From Deltaproteobacteria bacterium (GTDB lineage: Bacteria; Desulfobacterota; Anaeroferrophillalia; Anaeroferrophillales; Tharpellaceae): a stretch of 6,913 bases of DNA. The position numbers and the translations under genes are program-made. Positions 1-5,452 of this stretch are shown here, in pieces. The stretch is from NCBI GenBank assembly GCA_013153415.1, contig JAADEO010000187.1, positions 1-6,913 of the forward strand, read 5' to 3'. The first letter of the stretch is position 1. The number at the start of each line of letters is the position of its first letter. Under the pieces are notes generated by a model that was not told where the DNA came from, searched no databases, and worked only from the letters and a program-made list of their open reading frames with translations.

Positions 1-1
1 A

Positions 2-868
2 CTTGTCGACCACACTCTGACGATTTCGGAAACCCTGCATCACGATGGTGATGTCGACCTCGAAACCGGCCACATCGAGTTCGCCGGCCCGGTCGAGATC
101 GGCGGCAACCTGCTGGCCGGATTTCATATCTTTTCGAAAAACGCCGTCAAAATCGGCAAGACCGCCAGCGGCACCGTCCAGACCCAGGGCAACCTCCTGG
201 TCCAGGGCGGCATCATCGGTTCGGAGAAGGAAAAGATCCTGGTCGGCGGCAACCTGGCCTGTGAATATATCTCGAGCGTCAACCAACTGCGCTGCGGAGG
301 TGATATCACCGTCAGCAAACATATCATCAACAGCAACCTGGAGGCGGCCGGCAAAATCATCTGCGAGGAGACGATCACCGGCCAATGCCGCATCATCGCT
401 TTTGCTGGCGTCACCTGCACAGAACTCGGCAGCGATCAGGGCAGCTGGGTAACGGTGGAAATCGGCAATCCGACCAAATACAAGGAAAAAATCGCCCGGA
501 TAGATGAGTTCATGGAGCCGTTGATACAGCAATCCATTGCCCTGGTCGATGAGCTGGGACTCCAGGTGTTGATGAACAAGGATATCTCCGGCCTCCCCCC
601 GGAGCAACAGCCGGAAGCGGAAAAGAAACTGCAGAACTACCTGGAGATCGAAAAACAGGTCACCCGCCTGAAAGAGAAGAAAAACGAACTGGAAAACCAG
701 ATCGCCACCGGGCTCAAGTCGAGAGTCACCGTCAAACAGTACGCCCATCCCGGCAACACCGTCAAAATCGGGTTGGAGAGCTACACGATCGAAAACGGCC
801 TCAGCGGCCCCTTGGAATTCTATTTCGATGAGGAGAAGAAAACCATCACTTTCGAACGGCTCACCTGA
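2..868 (+). CDS. DUF342 / FapA-family protein, C-terminal part (5' truncated by window edge)
   Basis: The reading frame is open from base 2 to the TGA at 866-868 (288 codons visible), so the start lies upstream of the window. Visible residues 1 to about 155 are a run of short glycine-rich beta-strand repeats (for example VEIGGNLLAG, ILVGGNLACEYIS, LRCGGDITVSKHI, LEAAGKII), the pattern of the right-handed parallel beta-helix in DUF342/FapA proteins. Residues about 158-243 are charged and helical, rich in K, E and L (KKLQNYLEIEKQVTRLKEKK), and probably form a coiled coil. A short beta-rich tail follows (about 244-288). Family members have been linked to flagellar assembly and polar localisation in Vibrio, but most are uncharacterised and no flagellar gene is visible here, so the role is open. 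An internal GTG at 455 could be mistaken for a start, but the family similarity continues well upstream of it in the same frame. Family assignment is confident; function is not. Confidence 0.85.
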   Translation, partial: LVDHTLTISETLHHDGDVDLETGHIEFAGPVEIGGNLLAGFHIFSKNAVKIGKTASGTVQTQGNLLVQGGIIGSEKEKILVGGNLACEYISSVNQLRCGGDITVSKHIINSNLEAAGKIICEETITGQCRIIAFAGVTCTELGSDQGSWVTVEIGNPTKYKEKIARIDEFMEPLIQQSIALVDELGLQVLMNKDISGLPPEQQPEAEKKLQNYLEIEKQVTRLKEKKNELENQIATGLKSRVTVKQYAHPGNTVKIGLESYTIENGLSGPLEFYFDEEKKTITFERLT

Positions 869-896
869 CCCACAGCAACCCCTTCCCGAGCGAACT

Positions 897-925
897 CAGA
901 CCACCTCTCCCCGACAGATGATAAT
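897..925 (+). promoter_or_regulatory. Weak candidate promoter for the nadK-recN-acetyltransferase run
   Basis: The gap of about 100 bp after the FapA-like gene contains an AT-rich patch in otherwise GC-rich DNA. GATAAT at 920-925 matches the sigma-70 -10 consensus at five of six positions. Seventeen bases upstream, CAGACC at 897-902 is a poor -35 (three of six, sharing GAC). Transcription would start near 932, giving a leader of roughly 34 nt before the nadK ATG. No clear terminator lies between the FapA-like gene and nadK, so read-through is equally possible. Low confidence. Confidence 0.25.
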
Positions 926-965
926 AATCTTTACTCGCCGGCGGCGCTTATGCTAGAAACGGGAT

Positions 966-1841
966 ATGCAGAGAATCGGCATCATAACCAAACGCAACAA
1001 CCGCAAGGCTCTGGAGATCGGCATCAAGCTCTGCGACTGGCTCAAAGAGCGGGGCCTGGAACCTTTCTGCGAGAGCGAGCTGGCCACAGCTGTCGGTTTG
1101 CCGGAATTCGACAAAGAAGGGATTGCGGAACAGGCCGAGCTGATCGTGGTCCTGGGCGGCGACGGTACCCTGCTCAGCATCGCCAGACATATCCAGCGCA
1201 GCAATTTGCCGGTACTGGGGGTCAATCTCGGCGGTCTCGGTTTTCTGACCGCTATCACCCTGGATGAACTTTTCACGGTCATGGCCGAGGTTCTGCAGGA
1301 CAAATACACCCTCAATCCACGCATGGTCCTGAAGGTCGAACTCAAACGCGGCGAAGAGATCGTTCTCAGTCATAACGTCCTCAACGACGCCGTCATCAAC
1401 AAGGGGGTCATGGCCCGGATCATCGACCTCGAAACCGTCATCAATCACCACCTGGTCAACACCTTCAAGGCGGACGGGCTGATCTTTTCGACCCCGACCG
1501 GTTCTACCGGCTACTCCCTTTCAGCCGGAGGGCCGATCATCTATCCGACACTGGACTGCATCACGGTCTCCCCGATCTGCCCCCACACGCTCTCCAACCG
1601 GCCGATAATCTTTCCCCCGGACGTGACCATCGAAACCACCTTGACTTCGACCGACAGCGACGATGTCTACCTCACCCTCGACGGCCAGGTCGGCTGTGCC
1701 ATCGAACCTCTTGATACCATTATCATTTCCCGGGCCCGGCACGAACTGATGTTTGTCACCGCCCCGGGCAAAACCTACTTCGAAGTTCTGCGCAGCAAAC
1801 TCAAATGGGGCGAGCGCTACAGCAACCATGCCCTCAGCTGA
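966..1841 (+). CDS. nadK: NAD kinase (ATP-NAD kinase)
   Basis: This 291-residue protein phosphorylates NAD at the 2'-hydroxyl of the adenosine ribose, using ATP or polyphosphate, to make NADP in the cytoplasm. The N-terminus MQRIGIITKR is typical of the family. The signature GGDGT is at residues 64-68 (VVLGGDGTLL), followed by GVNLGGLGFLT at 85-95. The NAD-binding N-[ED] pair appears as N140-D141 (NDAVINKG), aspartate replacing the commoner glutamate. DGLIFSTPTGSTGYSLSAGG at about 170-189 is the second conserved block. Length is normal for bacterial NadK. The ATG at 966 is the only sensible start because an in-frame TAG lies at 954-956 with no other start codon between; the ribosome site is weak (AAACGGG). 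recN starts 22 bp after the stop, suggesting one transcript. Identification is very secure. Confidence 0.97.
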   Translation: MQRIGIITKRNNRKALEIGIKLCDWLKERGLEPFCESELATAVGLPEFDKEGIAEQAELIVVLGGDGTLLSIARHIQRSNLPVLGVNLGGLGFLTAITLDELFTVMAEVLQDKYTLNPRMVLKVELKRGEEIVLSHNVLNDAVINKGVMARIIDLETVINHHLVNTFKADGLIFSTPTGSTGYSLSAGGPIIYPTLDCITVSPICPHTLSNRPIIFPPDVTIETTLTSTDSDDVYLTLDGQVGCAIEPLDTIIISRARHELMFVTAPGKTYFEVLRSKLKWGERYSNHALS

Positions 1842-1863
1842 ACCCGGCGATCCTCTTCCTGCC

Positions 1864-3570
1864 ATGCTCACATATTTAAACATCAGCAATTATAAACTCA
1901 TCGACCGACTCGAAACCGAGTTCAGTCCCGGCCTCAATGTTCTCACCGGAGAGACCGGAGCCGGCAAATCGATCATTCTCGGCGCCCTGACGACTCTCCT
2001 GTCGGGTCCCGCAGGCAGCGACTTCTTCCGGGACCGGGAACTTCCGGTCGTAATCAGCGCCGCTTTCTCGCCCCCGGCTTCTTCCAGACTGCGCCACCAG
2101 CTTGAGGAGCTGGGACTGGCCGGGGACGACAATGAGATAATCTTCCGGCGCCAGATCACCATCAACCGGCGCGGAGGTCTCAACAACCGGGTCTATCTCA
2201 ACGATCAACCGGCCACCAACCGCACGGTCGCCGAATTGGCCGCGAACCTGCTGGAATTCGTCGACCAACATCAGCAGCAGAAACTGCGCGACTCGCGCAC
2301 GGCCCTGCTGCTGCTCGATGCTTTCGGCGATCTGCAGGCCATGCGGGACGAATTCAATACCCACTTCCGCAGATTTCGGGAAGAGGAGAGGAAACTCGAA
2401 GATTGGCGACAGCAACTCCGGGAAGCAGCCCGACAGATGGATTATCATCTCCACCAGCTTACGGAACTGGAGGAGGCCGAGCTCGACCCGCAGGTTGAAC
2501 TCGATCTCCAGGCCCGCAGGCGGCGCCTGCAGCAACAGGAGAAGCTGCAGGGACTGGCCCGGGAAGCGGAACGACTCAACTACAGCGGTGAAAATTCGCT
2601 CCTCGACAACTGCTATCGGCTCCAGGAGCTCTGTGACGAGCTCCACCGGCGGGATGAAAGCGCCCCCGATTGCAGCGAATCCCTGGTCCAGGTCATAGAC
2701 ACCCTCCAGGAGATTCACACAAGCATCGATAACTACCGGAAAGGTTTGGAAAGCGGGGACGATACCATTGATGAGATTGAAAACCGGCTGGCCGTTTTCG
2801 AACGTCTGAAACGAAAATTCGCCACTGACATAGAGGGTCTGATCGAACTGCGGAACGAGATTGCCGCCAAGGTCAGCGGCTGGGAGAACCGTGACCAGGA
2901 AGATGCCAGGCGCAGCCGGGAACTGGAAGAACTCCGCGATCGGGCGGAAACCGCCGCCCGCAACCTGAGCCGGGCCCGGGCCGAGCAGGCTGCCCGGCTG
3001 ACGGCCGCCGTCAACCGTCATCTTCAGGAACTCAACCTCCCACAGGCCCGTTTCGCTGTGGAGATCACGACTACCGCCTGGCAGGCCTCAGGCGCCGACC
3101 GGGTGACCTTCCGTTTCAGCGCCAACCCCGGAGAAACGCCCGCCCCCCTGGAACGGACCGCCTCGGGCGGTGAACTTTCGCGCCTGCTCCTGGCGCTGAA
3201 AACCGCAGTCGCCGGTCAATACCGGATACCAACCCTGGTTTTCGACGAAATCGATACCGGTCTGGGCGGCAAAACCGCGGCCGCCGTCGGCCGCAAGCTG
3301 GCCGCGATCGCTACCGGGCACCAGGTTTTTTCGATCACCCACCTGCCTCAGGTCGCGGCCTTCGCCGATCACCATTATGTCATTACCAAGGAACTCGAGG
3401 CAACGGACTCCAGCACCCGGATCAGGCTCCACCGCATCGATCCCGACAATAAAAGAGAACGGATTCGGGAATTGGCCCGCATGGGCAGCGGGGATGAAAT
3501 CACCCCGGAATCCGAAGCCCATGCCCGGACTCTGTTCGAAACCGCGAGAAAGGAGCAGTCGCAATCATGA
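1864..3570 (+). CDS. recN: DNA repair protein RecN (SMC-like ATPase)
   Basis: RecN is a cytoplasmic SMC-family ATPase that acts at DNA double-strand breaks and supports RecA-dependent recombination. This 568-residue protein is close to the usual length of about 550-570. Walker A is GETGAGKS at residues 29-36; the ABC signature SGGELS is at 434-439; Walker B is TLVFDEID at 457-464 with catalytic E462; and the switch histidine is H493 in SITHLPQVAAF. Between about 150 and 400 the sequence is highly charged and helical, matching the coiled-coil arms. The start at 1864 (MLTYLNISNYKLID) aligns with the usual RecN N-terminus. An in-frame ATG at 1828, inside the end of nadK, would add 12 residues, and neither start has a good ribosome site. 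The motif usually read as GQHEHQ is DQHQQQ here (134-139). No SOS box was seen immediately upstream. The ATGA overlap with the next gene implies translational coupling. Confidence 0.96.
   Translation: MLTYLNISNYKLIDRLETEFSPGLNVLTGETGAGKSIILGALTTLLSGPAGSDFFRDRELPVVISAAFSPPASSRLRHQLEELGLAGDDNEIIFRRQITINRRGGLNNRVYLNDQPATNRTVAELAANLLEFVDQHQQQKLRDSRTALLLLDAFGDLQAMRDEFNTHFRRFREEERKLEDWRQQLREAARQMDYHLHQLTELEEAELDPQVELDLQARRRRLQQQEKLQGLAREAERLNYSGENSLLDNCYRLQELCDELHRRDESAPDCSESLVQVIDTLQEIHTSIDNYRKGLESGDDTIDEIENRLAVFERLKRKFATDIEGLIELRNEIAAKVSGWENRDQEDARRSRELEELRDRAETAARNLSRARAEQAARLTAAVNRHLQELNLPQARFAVEITTTAWQASGADRVTFRFSANPGETPAPLERTASGGELSRLLLALKTAVAGQYRIPTLVFDEIDTGLGGKTAAAVGRKLAAIATGHQVFSITHLPQVAAFADHHYVITKELEATDSSTRIRLHRIDPDNKRERIRELARMGSGDEITPESEAHARTLFETARKEQSQS
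3549..3555 (+). promoter_or_regulatory. Ribosome binding site for the acetyltransferase, inside recN
   Basis: AAAGGAG lies inside the last codons of recN and is the clearest Shine-Dalgarno sequence in the plus-strand run. Its last base is 11 nt from the ATG at 3567 and 14 nt from a second in-frame ATG at 3570. The spacing favours 3567, which also gives the classic ATGA overlap with the recN stop codon. Confidence 0.6.
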
Positions 3571-4022
3571 TGATCCGGCCGGCAATCAGCAGCGATGTGG
3601 CGACCATCCTGGAGATACTCGATCATTACGCCGCGAAAGGCCAGTTGCTGCCCCGCTCCCGCAGCGATCTCTATGATAACCTGCGGGATTTCATTGTCGC
3701 CGAAAAGAGCTCCGGTCCGGTTGCCGGCATCGGCGCTCTGCATGTCTGCTGGGAGGACCTCGGAGAGATCAGGTCTCTGGCCGTACGACCGGAATACGCC
3801 GGCCAGGGAATCGGCCGGCGGCTGGTCCAGGATTGCGAACAGGAAGCGGTTCGATTGGGACTGAAACGGGTTTTCACCCTGACATATCAGGACCGGTTTT
3901 TCGCCCGTCTCGGTTATCAAATCATAGACAAGAGCGGATTGCCCCACAAGATCTGGGCCGACTGCCTGAAATGCGCCAAGTTTCCCGACTGTGATGAAAT
4001 CGCCATGTTGAAGGAACTGTAA
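3567..4022 (+). CDS. GNAT N-acetyltransferase, short N-acetylglutamate synthase-like
   Basis: This 151-residue single-domain GNAT protein transfers acetyl from acetyl-CoA to an amine. It resembles the short ArgA-type acetyltransferases annotated as N-acetylglutamate synthase, the first step of arginine synthesis. MIRPAISSDV opens the fold; LLPRS (27-31) and LYDNLRDFIVAE (35-46) are typical of this subgroup. IRSLAVRPEYAGQGIGRRLV (68-87) carries the acetyl-CoA pyrophosphate loop, with the QGIGRR core at 80-85. FFARLGYQ (111-118) is the usual C-terminal GNAT motif. The tail LPHKIWADCLKCAKFPDC carries C133, C136 and C142 (CxxC-x5-C), as I recall for relatives. Unlike classical ArgA there is no amino-acid-kinase domain, so arginine feedback through that domain is absent. 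It is translationally coupled to recN by a four-base overlap. The GNAT assignment is secure; the glutamate substrate is inferred from family resemblance. Confidence 0.88.
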   Translation: MMIRPAISSDVATILEILDHYAAKGQLLPRSRSDLYDNLRDFIVAEKSSGPVAGIGALHVCWEDLGEIRSLAVRPEYAGQGIGRRLVQDCEQEAVRLGLKRVFTLTYQDRFFARLGYQIIDKSGLPHKIWADCLKCAKFPDCDEIAMLKEL

Positions 4023-4104
4023 AAGCCGGGGTCAGCCGTCTCTACCGGCAACCTGGGCGGCAACCCGGATCAGAAAAACCTCAGACCACTACCGCACCCG
4101 GCGC

Positions 4105-5376
4105 CTACTCCTCACCCACAACCTGGTTGCGGCCGTTGCGTTTGGCCCGATACAGAGCCTCATCCACCCGGGTGAAAAAACTCTCCAGGGTATCATCTTT
4201 GCGCAAGGTTCCAACCCCCAGGCTGATAGTCACGACAAACGGCTTGCCTTTGTAAGTGAAACGACTGCTTTCGACCTTGCTGCGGATCCTTTCCGCCACC
4301 TCGAGCGCCTGGTTGAAAGGAGTATGGGGCAGAATCAGAGCGAACTCCTCACCTCCGTAACGAGCCAGGAAATCAACCTCGCGAATCTCCTTTTTCATCA
4401 CTTCACTGAGAATCCGCAAAACCCCGTCCCCGGTACGATGACCATAGCTGTCATTGATCCGCTTGAAATGATCGATATCGATTATGATCAACGAGGTCAG
4501 CTGGCCGTAGCGCTGGAAGGAGATCATCTCCTGCCGGATCTTGGTATCGAACGCCCGGCGGTTGAAAATCCTGGTCAGCGGGTCGATGACCACCTCTTTT
4601 TTGATCTTCTCCATCTGATTTTTCAGAGCTTCGATCTTTTTATTGGCATCATCGACCTGTTCCCGGGCCTGCTGCATATCCTTGGCCATCTGCCGGGTTC
4701 TGACCTGCAGGTTGCGGGTCTGCTCGATCAGCAGATTCCGGATCTCCTGGACTTCATTCAAGCTGTGGGCCCGCTGGAGACGCGCCACGCACTCCTCCAA
4801 CCCGCTGTCGAACTCGCCGCTGGTCAGGAGCAGGTTGGAGATCGAATTCGCCAGGATGGAGATGATCTTTTTCAATTCGTCCCGTTCTTTGACAATCTCC
4901 TCGGTGGGAAGAAAATTGCCGGAAAAGAGCCGCTTGAATTTCCTGACGTAGCGGTTCATATCCTCCGGGGTCGAGATCTCTCTGAGCTCGCTGCGACATT
5001 CGAGGAAAAGCTCGAGGCGGTCCTGCTGCAGAGAAAGACTCTCGATATGATGCAACGCGGCCTCGACCAGGGATTTGAAATCTTCGATCAGCAACCGCAG
5101 ATCATTTTCGATATTGGACTGAGCCAGGAGATCCTCTTTCAGGCGCCGGGTCGTCTCCAGAAGCTGATTCACATCGACCGGCTCCTCTTTGATGAGAAGA
5201 TCTTTGATCTGACGATGGATTCTTTTGATCTGGCCGGCAGTCGCAGCCTGTTCCAGAGGGGCGAGCAGAGCATTCAACGAACGACTCAGTTTGCGATCCC
5301 CGGCCACCGAACCCTGCAACGATTTCACCAGGAACAGGGAAAGGTCCTTGTACTCCTTGATCAGATCCAGTTTCAT
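4105..5376 (-). CDS. GGDEF diguanylate cyclase with a long helical N-terminal region
   Basis: The 423-residue protein is predicted to condense two GTP into the second messenger c-di-GMP. The GGDEF domain occupies about residues 262-423: it begins DPLTRIFNRRAF (265-276), metal- and substrate-binding residues include D300 (in LIIIDIDHFK), N308 and D317, and the active-site loop is GGEEF at 341-345. R332-x-x-D335, five residues before GGEEF, is an intact inhibitory I-site, so product inhibition is expected. Residues 1 to about 260 are almost wholly helical, with a coiled coil around 205-262 (AKDMQQAREQVDDANKKIEALK) that could drive dimerisation. No membrane segment, PAS, GAF or receiver domain is apparent, so its input is unknown. 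The ATG at 5376 is the only start after the in-frame TAA at 5398-5400; the ribosome site is weak (GATGAG). It lies 76 bp downstream of the histidine kinase gene on the same strand. Confidence 0.94.
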   Translation of the reverse strand: MKLDLIKEYKDLSLFLVKSLQGSVAGDRKLSRSLNALLAPLEQAATAGQIKRIHRQIKDLLIKEEPVDVNQLLETTRRLKEDLLAQSNIENDLRLLIEDFKSLVEAALHHIESLSLQQDRLELFLECRSELREISTPEDMNRYVRKFKRLFSGNFLPTEEIVKERDELKKIISILANSISNLLLTSGEFDSGLEECVARLQRAHSLNEVQEIRNLLIEQTRNLQVRTRQMAKDMQQAREQVDDANKKIEALKNQMEKIKKEVVIDPLTRIFNRRAFDTKIRQEMISFQRYGQLTSLIIIDIDHFKRINDSYGHRTGDGVLRILSEVMKKEIREVDFLARYGGEEFALILPHTPFNQALEVAERIRSKVESSRFTYKGKPFVVTISLGVGTLRKDDTLESFFTRVDEALYRAKRNGRNQVVGEE

Positions 5377-5399
5377 AACATTCTCATCAACAACAGATT

Positions 5400-5424
5400 A
5401 AAAAACCGGAAAACCAGTTCCCGG
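5400..5424 (-). terminator. Intrinsic terminator or attenuator after the histidine kinase gene
   Basis: Read on the minus strand, CCGGGAA (5424-5418) pairs with TTTCCGG (5412-5406) to form a seven-pair stem including one G-U, with a five-base loop CTGGT. Six T residues follow at once (5405-5400). This is the shape of a Rho-independent terminator, placed about 30 bp after the kinase stop and 24 bp before the cyclase start. The stem is short with only four G-C pairs, so termination may be partial. The T-tract runs into TTTAAT (5402-5397), one mismatch from a -10 hexamer, but no matching -35 was found. Confidence 0.6.
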
Positions 5425-5452
5425 GAAACGGCCACCGCACGGTTTCATTTTC

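Noticed and set aside
939..954. A sigma-54-like GG-N10-GC arrangement upstream of nadK.
   Set aside because: The flanking bases match the -24/-12 consensus poorly, and transcription would begin at about the nadK start codon, leaving no leader.
950..1267. A 105-codon frame starting at ATG 950, overlapping nadK in another frame.
   Set aside because: The nadK frame carries the conserved family motifs over the same bases, and this product is arginine- and glutamine-rich low-quality sequence.
1876..3021. A 381-codon open frame on the minus strand opposite recN.
   Set aside because: It lies antisense to well-supported recN sequence and resembles no family I know; best explained as a codon-bias shadow.
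4045..4066. Short direct repeat CGGCAACC in the convergent spacer.
   Set aside because: Two imperfectly spaced eight-base copies in GC-rich DNA are expected by chance and do not form an array.
4023..4104. Possible terminator between the convergent gene ends, for example CTGGG (4053-4057) pairing with CCCGG (4064-4068).
   Set aside because: The stem is only five pairs with one G-U and no T-run follows on either strand. Some termination signal is expected here but cannot be assigned.
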